From an uncultured Muribaculaceae bacterium (GTDB taxonomy: Bacteria > Bacteroidota > Bacteroidia > Bacteroidales > Muribaculaceae), in the NCBI GenBank assembly GCA_910588035.1, contig CAJUPY010000002.1:123798-187797 (forward strand): DNA of 64,000 nt, in the 5' to 3' direction. The position numbers were made by a program, and so were the translations under genes. Position 1 is the first letter of the stretch, and each line of letters starts with the position of its first letter. The notes under the pieces are model-generated. The model saw only the letters and a list, made by a program, of their open reading frames with translations, searched no databases and was not told where the DNA came from. Positions 31,819-41,826 of the stretch are shown here, piece after piece.

Positions 31819-34788
31819 TTATTTATTGAGTGTCTCAAGAAACTCGATCTCGACAATGCGGAGTTCGTTGTTTGTTTTGTCTCCGTTTTTCGCCTTGAAG
31901 AGGTCAAGTTCTCCGGCAGCGGGCTCAGCAACCTCGACAATCTGTCCGAACGCATCGGCATCGGCAGTCGCACCTTTCAACTTGATCGTGATATTGTCGG
32001 TCAGAACGGGTTTTACGTCAAGATGGACATAACCGAGACTACGTGGCGTGTCACCGCTCCAGATCAATTCGTCGCCGGCATAGATTTCAAGAGGATAAGA
32101 CCTCATTCGCCAACCGGTCAGCTTGATGCAGATGTCGTCGACGAGAGCACGACGCTCAAGATTATATTTGATCCATGCCGTCGACAGGCGTCCGTCGTTC
32201 TTCCACTCGCTGAGCTCATTGTCGTCGTAGCTTCTGATAGCCTGGTCTGAATTGATGCCGGCCTCGGCCGATTTGATGCGTGCGTTAACCTTGCGCTGCT
32301 CAAAACCCTGTCCGAGAGGGGTCTCGCCTCTGTCAAGACGTCCCTTCAAAGATGAAGAGGGGTCAAACTTGGTCAGACCACCGACAACCTCGATCGGCTT
32401 GGTGGTGAAAGACACTTTCTGAGAGCCGAGACCTTCGGCCGAAGCTGTAAGGGTTACCTCACCCGCCTCAGGCAGCGAACGCAACATGACACGGTTCACA
32501 CCACACTCGACAGGTAGCGACTCAGACAACACGAAGTTGTCTTCACCCTGTGCGATTCCACCACGCCATTCGGCCGGACCGTCAAGTTTGAAGTTGACCA
32601 TGTCGTTGGCGAGAGGACAACGGTCACCGTTGGCATCGACAACCTCGACCTGAACGAGCGCGAGATCGGCACCGTCGGCATATGTTCCGTCAGGACCCTG
32701 CATCAAGGTCAGTTTAAGCGCGGCAGGCTCACCGACAGTCTTGTGGGAATGACGGCTCAGTTCCTTACCGTTCCCGTCGTAGCTGACAGCCTCGACCACA
32801 CCGGGTTCCCAGGCGACATCATCAAATGTGAACAGGAACTCATAGTCACGCTTGCCGAAACCTTTCGACTTGCCGTTGACAAACAGCTCGACCTTGTCGC
32901 CGGTAGAGACCACATAGACAGGTTTTACGGTTCCGGGAGTATAGTTCCAGTGGCCGATGACATAGGTATCGTCATTTTCGACGTCTACCCAGCCGTCCCA
33001 CATCAGTTTATAGGCATAGAAGCCGTCTTTGGGAATGCGCATGGCATCAACCACACCGCTGCGGCGGTAGTTCTCGGCACCGCGTCCGTGGGTCTGCGTG
33101 TCAGAGAAGATGATCTTCACACCGCCCGAATTGACGCGGTCGCCCATGCCGGCGCGTTCACAGTAGAGTTCATTCCAACGGCGCACGAATTCAATGGTGA
33201 GCTGATCCTGATTCTGGTTGTAGGCCGAGGCATCGGCGTTTCTGTAAAGCGGGCCGTCGCCGTGTTTATGATAGGGATAGCTCCAGTCGTCCCAATATTT
33301 GCGTAGACCCTCGTCGCGGCAATACTCGGTCTGGATCATCGGGTGATGCTCGCTCTTGTTGACATAGAGCATCTCGCCGCCATATTCAGCCTCGCGGATG
33401 TCGAGCATCTCGCGTGAACCGATAGCACGGCCGCCGTTGGGATCATACTTGTCTCTGATGTCACGCATCTCGATCATGTGGTCACGGCTGATTGACTCGT
33501 TACCGCTCTCCCACAGCAGAATGCTCGGGTGGTTTCTGAAATAGATGATCGCGTCACGCATCAGTTCGGTGCGCTGCTCCCACTGGCGGCCTGTCACATC
33601 TTTCTCAGAGTCACCTGCCGGGAACATCTGCATCAGACCGACGCGGTCACACGACTCGGCGTCTTGTTTCCAGCCCGAAACATGCATCCAGCGAACGAGG
33701 TTTGCGTTATTCTCCACCATGAGTCCGTTTGAATAGTCACTGAGCCATGGAGCGACCGACATGCCGACACCGGGCCATTCGTTGGATGTGCGCTGGGCAT
33801 AACCTTTCATCTGAATCACACGGTCGTTGAGCCAGACCTTACCTTCGGCAAAACGTGTCTTTCTGAATCCGGTTGTGGTGGTTACCTCGTCAACAACCTT
33901 GTTGTCGACAAGCAGTTTCGATTTGACATCATAGAGATAGCCGTAGCCCCAGCTCCAGAAGTGAAGGCTGTCGAGCGGTGCCGATGCGGTCAGAACCGCA
34001 GTCTCCATCGGTTTGATCGTTGCAGGCTCACCTTTGAATTCCTTGACAAGTTTTCCGTCGTTGTCATAGACCTCGACCTCAAAGTTTACCTCCACCGGTT
34101 TTTTACGCTCATTTTTCACCTCCGACTCGACATTGACGGTCGCCGTGCGGCTCTTGACGTTTATGTCAGTGGCGAAAACATATACACCCGTCGTTCCGAG
34201 GTTGGTGAACAGCGGCAACGTCTGATAGACATTGTCGGTCAGATGAAGCCACACATTTTTAGGTATGCCGCCATAGTTGGCATTGAACGAGCTGTGGTTC
34301 CACTGATAGCCTGTTCCTGTTGCCTTTTCTTTATAACGCCAATCATTGTCGGTTCTGACGGCTATCACATTCTCTCCATTGTATTTGATGTAGGGAGTCA
34401 GATCGATGCCGAATGCCATCACACCGTTCTCATGGAGTATCACATGGTGTCCGTTGATCCAGACATCGGCGGCCTGGCGCACACCCTCAAACTCGATAAA
34501 AATCTTTTTACCTTTGGCTGATTTGGGCAGGCGGAATGTTTTGCGATACCATGCCACGGTGTCGGTCATCTGTTTGATGCCGACCTTGAATGCCTCGTCT
34601 TCATTGGTTGCATGAGGCAGAGATATCGTTTCCCAGTCTCTGTCGTCGAAACCGGGTTTCTCCGCGCCTTTGATGTCACCGAGAGCAAGTTTCCACTGCG
34701 GATTGAAATTGTAACGTTCGCGGTTGTTGGCTGTCAACGTGACAACTGCGAACAGAAACAAAGTCATAAATAAAGCGATTTTTCTCAT
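31819..34788 (-). CDS. GH2-family beta-galactosidase-like enzyme, secreted
   Basis: A 989-residue family 2 glycoside hydrolase with a signal peptide (MRKIALFMTLFLFAVVTLTA). Domain order: N-terminal sugar-binding jelly roll (about 25-190), Ig-like domain (about 205-310), TIM barrel (about 315-610), then a C-terminal Ig-like domain of the DUF4982 type and a further C-terminal beta domain that ends NNELRIVEIEFLETLNK. The probable acid/base is Glu431 (ESGNES) and nucleophile Glu488 (IQTEYCRDEG). A -7 box lies upstream, and a cluster of inverted repeats stands between it and the hybrid two-component regulator gene, which is on the same strand further upstream. The enzyme is therefore a likely target of that regulator. 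Substrate is not deducible beyond a beta-linked glycan. Confidence 0.92.
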   Translation of the reverse strand: MRKIALFMTLFLFAVVTLTANNRERYNFNPQWKLALGDIKGAEKPGFDDRDWETISLPHATNEDEAFKVGIKQMTDTVAWYRKTFRLPKSAKGKKIFIEFEGVRQAADVWINGHHVILHENGVMAFGIDLTPYIKYNGENVIAVRTDNDWRYKEKATGTGYQWNHSSFNANYGGIPKNVWLHLTDNVYQTLPLFTNLGTTGVYVFATDINVKSRTATVNVESEVKNERKKPVEVNFEVEVYDNDGKLVKEFKGEPATIKPMETAVLTASAPLDSLHFWSWGYGYLYDVKSKLLVDNKVVDEVTTTTGFRKTRFAEGKVWLNDRVIQMKGYAQRTSNEWPGVGMSVAPWLSDYSNGLMVENNANLVRWMHVSGWKQDAESCDRVGLMQMFPAGDSEKDVTGRQWEQRTELMRDAIIYFRNHPSILLWESGNESISRDHMIEMRDIRDKYDPNGGRAIGSREMLDIREAEYGGEMLYVNKSEHHPMIQTEYCRDEGLRKYWDDWSYPYHKHGDGPLYRNADASAYNQNQDQLTIEFVRRWNELYCERAGMGDRVNSGGVKIIFSDTQTHGRGAENYRRSGVVDAMRIPKDGFYAYKLMWDGWVDVENDDTYVIGHWNYTPGTVKPVYVVSTGDKVELFVNGKSKGFGKRDYEFLFTFDDVAWEPGVVEAVSYDGNGKELSRHSHKTVGEPAALKLTLMQGPDGTYADGADLALVQVEVVDANGDRCPLANDMVNFKLDGPAEWRGGIAQGEDNFVLSESLPVECGVNRVMLRSLPEAGEVTLTASAEGLGSQKVSFTTKPIEVVGGLTKFDPSSSLKGRLDRGETPLGQGFEQRKVNARIKSAEAGINSDQAIRSYDDNELSEWKNDGRLSTAWIKYNLERRALVDDICIKLTGWRMRSYPLEIYAGDELIWSGDTPRSLGYVHLDVKPVLTDNITIKLKGATADADAFGQIVEVAEPAAGELDLFKAKNGDKTNNELRIVEIEFLETLNK

Positions 34789-34840
34789 AAAAACTGATTA
34801 TGGTTGGTTAATGTTGTTTCATGGAGTTTTCCAGACGCTG

Positions 34841-34848
34841 CAAAGTTA
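34841..34848 (-). promoter_or_regulatory. -7 box of the GH2 gene
   Basis: TAACTTTG on the minus strand (34848-34841) matches TAnnTTTG. No -33 element is obvious, as expected for a promoter that needs an activator. Confidence 0.65.
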
Positions 34849-34876
34849 AGACATTAATATCTATAATGGTGACACT

Positions 34877-34913
34877 GATGTTGCAACCGATGTTCACCGT
34901 GTTGCAACATCGG
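34877..34913. promoter_or_regulatory. Inverted-repeat cluster, candidate operator or terminator
   Basis: GATGTTGCAAC (34877-34887) is perfectly inverted as GTTGCAACATC (34901-34911). A second, overlapping inverted pair is CCGATGTT (34887-34894) with AACATCGG (34906-34913). GATGTT thus occurs three times in 37 nt. The cluster spans the stop of the hybrid regulator gene and lies about 30-65 nt upstream of the GH2 -7 box, where an activator would bind. Confidence 0.55.
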
Positions 34914-37900
34914 CAATATCAACAGGTTCAAGCCTGAATTGCGTCGGCAACATGCCGAAAAGTTTCTTGAACGACCGGGTGAAATAGCCGGGTGACGAGA
35001 AGCCTACGGCATAGGCTATCTCCTCAATGGACATCGTTGTCGTCTTCAACATCAGGGCCGCTTCCTTGAGGCGGGTGTTCCTGACAAAGTCTGTCGGAGT
35101 CATACCTGTTATCGAATGTATCTTGCGATAGAGGTTTGAACGGCTCATGCATAGATCTTCGCTGAGATTTTCAATCGAGTAATCAGAATTGCCGAGATTA
35201 TTCTTCACCGATATCAAAGCTTTCTGAAGCAATGCCTCGTCGACAGCCGAAATAGTGACCTCGGCAGGCGACGGAGTCAATTCCTTTTTGAAGCTCTCAC
35301 GGCGCATATCCATTCGTGAACACAAATTTCTGATGCGCGACAGAAGAATTGCCTTGTCAAACGGTTTTGAAAGATAAGCGTCGGCCCCCTCCTCATAGCT
35401 GCGACGCTCATTTTCGATTTCGCCGCTTGCTGTAAGAAGAATGACCGGGATATGCGATGTCTCGACATCGGTCTTGATGCGATGACACAGCTCTATTCCG
35501 TCATATCCGGGCATCATCAGATCGGTTATCACAATATCGGGGTGTTCAGACACAGCCTTGGCAAATCCGTCGGGACCATCGACCGCCTCGACAGTGACAT
35601 AAGCACCGTTCAGAATGTCGCGAAGATAACTTCTGAACTGACCATTATCCTCAACAATCAAAATCTTTTTGTTTGTGTCGGCATTATCGGTAGCCGCATA
35701 TACCTCCTCTCCCACCCGATTATCATCTACCACCGGCTCAACCGGAATCGTGAACGTGAAAACCGTCAACCGCCCTTGTTCGCTCATGACCTTCACCTCT
35801 CCTGAAAGCATCTCCGCATATTCCTTGACAACATGCAGGCCTATGCCGCTACCCGACACTGAAGTTGCCGTGTCGGCCCTTTTGAAACATTCAAAAATCG
35901 TCGGCAAAGCCTCAGGCGCAATTCCACAGCCGGTGTCAGCTACCTCTATAGTCAATTCAGACCGTCGGTCTTCTCTCCTGAACACCTTGGCAGTGACAGT
36001 CACACGTCCGCCATCGGGTGTGAATTTAAATGCATTGGAAACAAGATTATTCATCACCTTGCGTAGTTTCGACACGTCGGTCATCACCCATGCAGACTCT
36101 TCGGGAACATGTATCTCATAGTCAAACAACCGGCGTTCGGCTTCATCGGAGAAACATCCGCAGACCGATTTCACGAACTCACCTATCTCCACACGGCTGA
36201 CCGACACCTGCTCGCCCCCCATCTCTATTTTGCGGAAATCAAGCAACTGGTTTACAAGACCGAGCAAATTCCGGGCGTTCTCCATGACAGTAGTCAACGG
36301 TTTTCTGACCGTCTCGTCGTGAGTCGTTTCCAGTATATTTTCCACAGGAGATATGATGAGAGCCAACGGTGTGCGCAGATCGTGGCTCACCTTTGTAAAG
36401 AAATTATACTTCATGGCAGCCACCTGTTCCTCAAGTTGCCTCTGCCGGCGGCGATCACGTTTCCGGTTATACCGCCAGACGATTGCCAAAACCGCAATGA
36501 CAGCAACCACAATAAAAATCATCGTGGCCGCGACGGTCTCATACCAATGAGGCAACCTGTCGATCGTGACGGTTGTGACATCCTCGCTCCAGTTGCCGTA
36601 ACGGTCTGTCGCCCGCAACTCTATTTCATGTGATCCGGCCGGCAATCCGGTCAGAAACAAGCTGTTTTGCCCCACGGGTAAAGCCGTCCACTTTTCCTCT
36701 CCTTTGTGACGGAATGCAAATCTTGTTTTATGTGCATCAAGAGGCATTAGCGTTGACAGGAACAATTCCACATCATCTTCATCGCAACTCAGGGTCACCG
36801 TTCCCGCCACACGGTCGGGCGACAGATTGCGGTCAGCGACCCTGACTCCTGTCAACGTGACATCGACCTGATCTTTGTCTGTAAGGTCAATCATGGTTTC
36901 AGGCACGATTATGATTCCGCCTTTTCCGGCCACATAAACGTCACCGCCGTCTGATGTCCAAACAGAATTGAAACCCTCGAGATCAACCGGACTGTCGCCC
37001 TTGACAAAGATGCGCGATGTCTTGCCGACTGCATCATAGACCGTCAGTTTCCGTTCTGTGGCAATCCACACCCGTCCTTCCCTGTCAGCGGCCAAGTCGG
37101 TGATCACATCTCCGTCGAGTCCACATGACCGGGTCTCGTCAACGATCATTCCGTCACCCAGAAGATGCAGCAGGCGTCCGCTGAGCGTGGTTATCCACAG
37201 CGTGGTGTCGGGTGATGATGCAAGACAACGGTAATTCTCACCCGGTTTCAAGGCCGTTTCCACGCTGTTGCCTCTGACCGCATGAACACCGTCAGATTCG
37301 GTCGCCACATAGATCGTTGAATCGGCCGACACCGCAATGGAGTTTACGAAACGTGTGTTTTCCAACACAGTCTCCAATTTTGAAGCCGATTTATCAAACC
37401 GGTGAAGTTTGTAGGTAGTTCCAATCCAGATGTTGCCATGTCCGTCATCTTCTATCGCGCGTATTTTCTCGCCACGACGAACCTTGACCGCACACACCCG
37501 CTCGTCGACAAAACGGTTTCCGTCAAACTTCACAAGCATTACCGTAGAGTCATTTTCAACTACGAATATGCCGTTGTCATCAGCATTTTTCTCAAAGAAA
37601 AGCGATATGTCAGCCGAAGGCGTGTAGTGGCTTACGGCTCCATTGGAAGGATCAAAAACATAAAGACCGACTTTTTTCTGCCTCACCCATAAAATGTCAC
37701 CTTCAGGCTCGATCTGCAACGGATTGAAGTGAACGCCCGTCTGCCGGTCAATGACTCCTGTTTCATATCCGTCCAATTCTGCCGGCAGGAAGCTGACAAC
37801 AAATGACTTCGGATAAGACGCCGTGAACCACAAATTGCCTGAACGGTCGACAAAGGCCGAGAGCAGATTCTTTTTAGATTCGGGCAAAAAAGAAGATGTG

Positions 37901-38808
37901 TCGAGCCCGCGCAACCTTTCTCCGTCTGATTCAAACCGGTAAAGGTCATTTTCACCACCGGCCCAGAGATTGCCGGTCAGCCTGTCTCTGACAATAAAAC
38001 TGTAATTATCGTGTGTGCCGTCGACATTGACTATGTTGCCGGTCTCATCATCAAGCCTGACTATTCCATCACCGAAAGTCGAAACCAACAACGAGTTTCC
38101 GTCGCGTACAACCGAAGTAGGATAGCCTTTTAAAGGCCACTTCAGACTTTTGAAATCATTCTCTCCGTTTTTCCTGACAAAAAGTCCACCATCTTTCTGT
38201 GTCAGCACCAACGACCCATCGTCATCTTGAAAAATCGAATTGAACTGCCTGCCTTCGGCCGCCCCTTCGGGAATTTGACGGAACAGCAGTGACTGAGTCT
38301 TAGCGTCATAATTCATCACCCGGTTTTCCGAAGTCAACCAGACCGATCCGTCGTCAGCTGTCAAGATCGCGTTGATCATGCCCTGTCCGAGTCCTTCGGG
38401 GTCAAGTTGCGACACCCGGCCTGTCTTCTTGTCAATGATGCAGGCACCTCGCGTAGTTCCATACCATATTCTCCCCTGAGAGTCTTCAGTAAGACATGTT
38501 ATCGTGTTGCTTCCAGGCAGACCGGGCCTGTTGAAGTCACGTCTGTAGACTACGGTCTCATAACCGTCAAACCTACACAATCCGTTGCCCTCGGTTCCGA
38601 ACCACACATAGCCCTCAGAATCGACAAAAACAGACCTGATATCATCTGTCGGACGGCTGTCACCCCCCGGAAAATCACTGACCGACATATTGTAGGCACC
38701 GGCAACAATGCTGAAGAGACACCAGAAGGCCAACGCCAGAGTCTGTCTGATGCCCGCTGAATGCCAATTCAAGAACCGGCGTAACATATCGTTTTTCATC
38801 AGATTCAT
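34894..38808 (-). CDS. Hybrid two-component system regulator (HTCS)
   Basis: A protein of about 1304 residues that joins sensor, kinase, receiver and DNA-binding parts. The order is: N-terminal signal/anchor segment, two-component regulator propeller repeats (about 50-690; lines such as IRSVFVDSEGYVWFGTEGNG), Y_Y_Y domain, one transmembrane helix (near 765), histidine kinase with FFTKVSHDLRTPL, HATPase boxes NNLVSNAFKFTPDGG and GSGIGLHVVKEY, receiver domain with ITDLMMPGYDG, and an AraC-type HTH with IAYAVGFSSPGYFTRSFKK. HTCS proteins sense a sugar breakdown product and switch on a nearby utilisation locus. ATG 38808 is preferred: the -7 box at 38853-38846 leaves almost no leader for the longer frame from 38838. 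The GH2 gene downstream is the likely target. Confidence 0.95.
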   Translation of the reverse strand: MNLMKNDMLRRFLNWHSAGIRQTLALAFWCLFSIVAGAYNMSVSDFPGGDSRPTDDIRSVFVDSEGYVWFGTEGNGLCRFDGYETVVYRRDFNRPGLPGSNTITCLTEDSQGRIWYGTTRGACIIDKKTGRVSQLDPEGLGQGMINAILTADDGSVWLTSENRVMNYDAKTQSLLFRQIPEGAAEGRQFNSIFQDDDGSLVLTQKDGGLFVRKNGENDFKSLKWPLKGYPTSVVRDGNSLLVSTFGDGIVRLDDETGNIVNVDGTHDNYSFIVRDRLTGNLWAGGENDLYRFESDGERLRGLDTSSFLPESKKNLLSAFVDRSGNLWFTASYPKSFVVSFLPAELDGYETGVIDRQTGVHFNPLQIEPEGDILWVRQKKVGLYVFDPSNGAVSHYTPSADISLFFEKNADDNGIFVVENDSTVMLVKFDGNRFVDERVCAVKVRRGEKIRAIEDDGHGNIWIGTTYKLHRFDKSASKLETVLENTRFVNSIAVSADSTIYVATESDGVHAVRGNSVETALKPGENYRCLASSPDTTLWITTLSGRLLHLLGDGMIVDETRSCGLDGDVITDLAADREGRVWIATERKLTVYDAVGKTSRIFVKGDSPVDLEGFNSVWTSDGGDVYVAGKGGIIIVPETMIDLTDKDQVDVTLTGVRVADRNLSPDRVAGTVTLSCDEDDVELFLSTLMPLDAHKTRFAFRHKGEEKWTALPVGQNSLFLTGLPAGSHEIELRATDRYGNWSEDVTTVTIDRLPHWYETVAATMIFIVVAVIAVLAIVWRYNRKRDRRRQRQLEEQVAAMKYNFFTKVSHDLRTPLALIISPVENILETTHDETVRKPLTTVMENARNLLGLVNQLLDFRKIEMGGEQVSVSRVEIGEFVKSVCGCFSDEAERRLFDYEIHVPEESAWVMTDVSKLRKVMNNLVSNAFKFTPDGGRVTVTAKVFRREDRRSELTIEVADTGCGIAPEALPTIFECFKRADTATSVSGSGIGLHVVKEYAEMLSGEVKVMSEQGRLTVFTFTIPVEPVVDDNRVGEEVYAATDNADTNKKILIVEDNGQFRSYLRDILNGAYVTVEAVDGPDGFAKAVSEHPDIVITDLMMPGYDGIELCHRIKTDVETSHIPVILLTASGEIENERRSYEEGADAYLSKPFDKAILLSRIRNLCSRMDMRRESFKKELTPSPAEVTISAVDEALLQKALISVKNNLGNSDYSIENLSEDLCMSRSNLYRKIHSITGMTPTDFVRNTRLKEAALMLKTTTMSIEEIAYAVGFSSPGYFTRSFKKLFGMLPTQFRLEPVDIADVATR

Positions 38809-38845
38809 GCAATCGATTATTTCTGTTGCTGTTGTCATTGCACTG

Positions 38846-38853
38846 CAAAGATA
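38846..38853 (-). promoter_or_regulatory. -7 box of the hybrid regulator gene
   Basis: TATCTTTG on the minus strand (38853-38846). It lies only 7 nt before the ATG at 38838, which argues for a later start codon. Confidence 0.65.
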
Positions 38854-38917
38854 ATAATTTTAGGCTTTGTTCCACAATATTGGAGACCGACGCAATGCTA
38901 TATAGCGAAAAAAGCAT

Positions 38918-38925
38918 TATATTTG
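38918..38925 (+). promoter_or_regulatory. -7 box of the S1/P1 nuclease gene
   Basis: TATATTTG at 38918-38925 matches TAnnTTTG. It overlaps the start of the longer ORF (38923), so the real start is the ATG at 38956. Confidence 0.65.
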
Positions 38926-38955
38926 TCAATTCTAAAAAATAAGCTCTTGACACAA

Positions 38956-39741
38956 ATGAAACGACTGATTCTTTCTCTTTCACTCCCGGCCATTGTATTC
39001 TCATGTCTGGCATGGGGACAAAAAGGACACGATGTGACCGCATATATAGCAGAGCGACACCTGACACCTGTGGCCAAAGCAGCCGTCGACTCCATTCTCG
39101 AAGGCAGATCGATGGTCTACTGGTCAAACTGGCTCGACAATGCGAGCCACACACGCGACTATGCCTACACAAAAACATGGCATTACAAAAATGTCGATGC
39201 AGGTGAACGCTATGAGGAGGCACAGGCCAATCCGGCAGGAGACGCAGTAACCGCGATCAAAGCCCAGATAGAGACCCTCGGTAATCCCGAAAGCAAGTTT
39301 GAGGACACACAACTGGCTATGAAAATTCTCGTGCATGTTGTCGGAGACTTGCACATGCCGCTCCACATGGGCCACGCGACAGACCTCGGTGGGAACCGAA
39401 TCAAGGTGAAATATTTCGGCCGTGACACCAACCTTCACTCGGCATGGGATTCTTCGCTACCCGAGTCAGCCCACAAATGGAGCTACACCGAGTGGCAACA
39501 GCAAATCGACCGTGCGACCCCCGAACAACAATCGGCGATTCTTGCCGGTAACATCGATGACTGGGCAAAACAGACAATAGTTATTGCCGATGAGGTTTAC
39601 AAAGAGACCCCAGTGAACAGCAATCTGTCATATGACGAAGTAGCACGTTGGACACCGGTCATCGAAGATCAGTTTCTCAAAGGCGGACTGAGACTCGCCC
39701 ACATTCTGAACACAATCTATGATCCGTCATATAACCGATAA
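38956..39741 (+). CDS. S1/P1-type zinc nuclease, secreted
   Basis: A 261-residue nuclease of the S1/P1 family, which degrades single-stranded DNA and RNA using three zinc ions. The signal peptide ends at LAWGQKGH: Trp20 becomes the mature N-terminus, which is a zinc ligand in this family, and His25 is at the matching position 6. Other probable ligands are Asp57-region WLDNASHTRDY, the pair in HVVGDLHMPLHMGH, and the downstream Asp in DLGGN. The C-terminal RLAHILNTIYD is typical. The start at 38956 is set by the -7 box. It stands divergent to the hybrid regulator and 27 nt upstream of the branching-enzyme gene, possibly as part of its transcript. Confidence 0.93.
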   Translation: MKRLILSLSLPAIVFSCLAWGQKGHDVTAYIAERHLTPVAKAAVDSILEGRSMVYWSNWLDNASHTRDYAYTKTWHYKNVDAGERYEEAQANPAGDAVTAIKAQIETLGNPESKFEDTQLAMKILVHVVGDLHMPLHMGHATDLGGNRIKVKYFGRDTNLHSAWDSSLPESAHKWSYTEWQQQIDRATPEQQSAILAGNIDDWAKQTIVIADEVYKETPVNSNLSYDEVARWTPVIEDQFLKGGLRLAHILNTIYDPSYNR

Positions 39742-39768
39742 AAACAACAAAACATAACCTGCATACCA

Positions 39769-41826
39769 ATGAAAAAAAAGACACTTGCCATTTTGCGCAA
39801 TGATCCGTGGCTCGAACCGTTTGCCGACGCCATCAACGGCCGCCACGAAGATGTGATAAAAAAAGAAAAAGAGCTGACAAAAAAAAGCGGCTCGCTGGTC
39901 GATTTCGCCAACGCCCACAAATATTTCGGGCTCCACCGCCAGACCGACGGCTCTTGGACATTCCGCGAATGGGCACCCAACGCGACCGAAATATTTCTGA
40001 TCGGTGATTTCTCTGACTGGCAGGAACAGGAAGGCTTCAGACTCAAACGCGGAGAAAACGGTGTGTGGGAGATAAACCTCCCGGCCAAACAGATCAGAGA
40101 CGGGCAATACTACAAAATGAAAGTTCACTGGGACGGCGGAGAAGGGGAACGCATTCCGGCATATGCCACACGTGTTGTCCAGGATTCTCAATCACACATG
40201 TTCTCGGCACAGGTTTATGAACCTGAGGTCGCATATCAATGGCATATCGACAATTTCACCCCCGATGTCAATCCGCTGCTGATCTACGAGTGCCACATCG
40301 GCATGGCTCAGCAAAACGAAGGTGTCGGAACCTATACTGAATTCCGTGACCTGATTTTGCCGCGTATCGCCGCCGACGGATACAATGCAATACAGATCAT
40401 GGCAATCCAGGAACACCCCTATTATGGCTCATTCGGATATCACGTGTCGAGTTTCTTCGCTCCTTCAAGCCGTTTCGGCACGCCCGATGATCTGAAATCG
40501 CTCATTGACCGAGCCCACGAACTCGGCATAGCAGTCATCATGGATATCGTGCACAGCCACGCCGTCAAAAACGAGAACGAGGGTCTGGGAAAACTCGACG
40601 GTAGCCTTGATCTCTATTTCTACGGTGACAGCCGGCGCGAACACCCCGCATGGGATTCTCTCTGTTTCGACTACGGAAAAAACGAAGTGCTCCACTTCCT
40701 TCTCTCAAACTGCAAATATTGGCTCGAAGAGTTCAAATTTGACGGTTTCAGATTCGACGGAGTGACATCGATGCTCTATTACAGCCATGGTCTCGGACAG
40801 GCTTTCGGATCATATGACGACTACTATAACGGCGGTCAGGACACCAATGCCATCACCTATCTCACGCTGGCAAACACGTTGATTCACAAAATCAATCCGT
40901 CGGCTATCACCATAGCTGAGGAAATGAGCGGAATGCCTGGCCTCGCCGTTCCGTTCAAGAACGGAGGCATAGGCTTCGACTACCGCATGGCAATGGGTAT
41001 TCCCGACTACTGGATCAAGACCCTGAAGGAAAAGAAAGATGAAGACTGGCACCCCACCTCAATATTCTGGGAACTGACCAACCGGCGCAGCGACGAGAAG
41101 ACAATCTCATATGTCGAAAGCCACGACCAGGCACTCGTCGGCGACAAGACCGTCATTTTCCGTCTGATCGATAAAGAGATGTACTGGCACATGATGGTCG
41201 GCGACAATGACATGACCGTAGCCCGTGGCATCGCCCTCCACAAAATGATACGCCTGGTCACTCTCGCCACGATAAACGGAGGTTACCTCAACTTCATGGG
41301 TAACGAATTCGGACACCCCGAGTGGATCGATTTTCCGCGCGAGGGCAACGGCTGGAGCTACAAATACGCACGCCGGCAATGGGATCTTGTCGACCGCGAG
41401 GATCTGCAATATAAATTTCTCAACCGTTTCGACAACGCGATGATAGAATTGGTCTCGGGTGTCAACAAGTTTGAGAACCTCGAGATTGAGAAACTCTGGG
41501 AAAAAGATGATGACCAGGTGTTGGCATTCCGTCGCGGAGATCTTGTCTTCGTGTTCAACTTCAATCCGTTCAAGTCATTCACAGACTATGGAATTCTCGC
41601 TCCGGCAGGCAAATATCGCGATGTGCTGACCACCGACAATCCCGAATTCGGCGGCTTTGGCAATGTCGACGAAGGTGTAGATCACCTGACAGTTGCCGAC
41701 GAGCTCTACAAACCGATCGGCAAAGAGTGGCTGAAACTCTATCTGCCGGCCCGTTCGGCCCAGGTTCTGCGTCTTGTACGAAACACACGCCGCCGGCCCA
41801 AGGCCCAGTCAAAAACCAAAAAATGA
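39769..41826 (+). CDS. glgB: 1,4-alpha-glucan branching enzyme (GH13_8 type)
   Basis: A 685-residue enzyme that makes alpha-1,6 branches in glycogen-like polymers. The N-terminal carbohydrate-binding domain shows FREWAPNATEIFLIGDFSDW (about 65-84). The GH13 barrel contains YGSFGYHVSSFFAPSSRFG, DGFRFDGVTSM (probable nucleophile Asp330), TIAEEMSGMP (probable acid/base Glu384) and YVESHDQALVGDKT (third acidic residue). Shape and sequence are closer to the eukaryote-type branching enzymes found in Bacteroidetes than to the E. coli type. No signal peptide. The stop overlaps the start of a glycosyltransferase gene as ATGA, so both are translated together. Confidence 0.93.
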   Translation: MKKKTLAILRNDPWLEPFADAINGRHEDVIKKEKELTKKSGSLVDFANAHKYFGLHRQTDGSWTFREWAPNATEIFLIGDFSDWQEQEGFRLKRGENGVWEINLPAKQIRDGQYYKMKVHWDGGEGERIPAYATRVVQDSQSHMFSAQVYEPEVAYQWHIDNFTPDVNPLLIYECHIGMAQQNEGVGTYTEFRDLILPRIAADGYNAIQIMAIQEHPYYGSFGYHVSSFFAPSSRFGTPDDLKSLIDRAHELGIAVIMDIVHSHAVKNENEGLGKLDGSLDLYFYGDSRREHPAWDSLCFDYGKNEVLHFLLSNCKYWLEEFKFDGFRFDGVTSMLYYSHGLGQAFGSYDDYYNGGQDTNAITYLTLANTLIHKINPSAITIAEEMSGMPGLAVPFKNGGIGFDYRMAMGIPDYWIKTLKEKKDEDWHPTSIFWELTNRRSDEKTISYVESHDQALVGDKTVIFRLIDKEMYWHMMVGDNDMTVARGIALHKMIRLVTLATINGGYLNFMGNEFGHPEWIDFPREGNGWSYKYARRQWDLVDREDLQYKFLNRFDNAMIELVSGVNKFENLEIEKLWEKDDDQVLAFRRGDLVFVFNFNPFKSFTDYGILAPAGKYRDVLTTDNPEFGGFGNVDEGVDHLTVADELYKPIGKEWLKLYLPARSAQVLRLVRNTRRRPKAQSKTKK

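Noticed and set aside
32743..34521. Open frames of 187 and 186 codons opposite the minus-strand GH2 gene
   Set aside because: They are shadows of a well-supported GH2 enzyme, with no motifs of their own.
35669..36633. Open frames of 150 and 174 codons opposite the hybrid regulator
   Set aside because: Shadows of the kinase and receiver coding region, without motifs.
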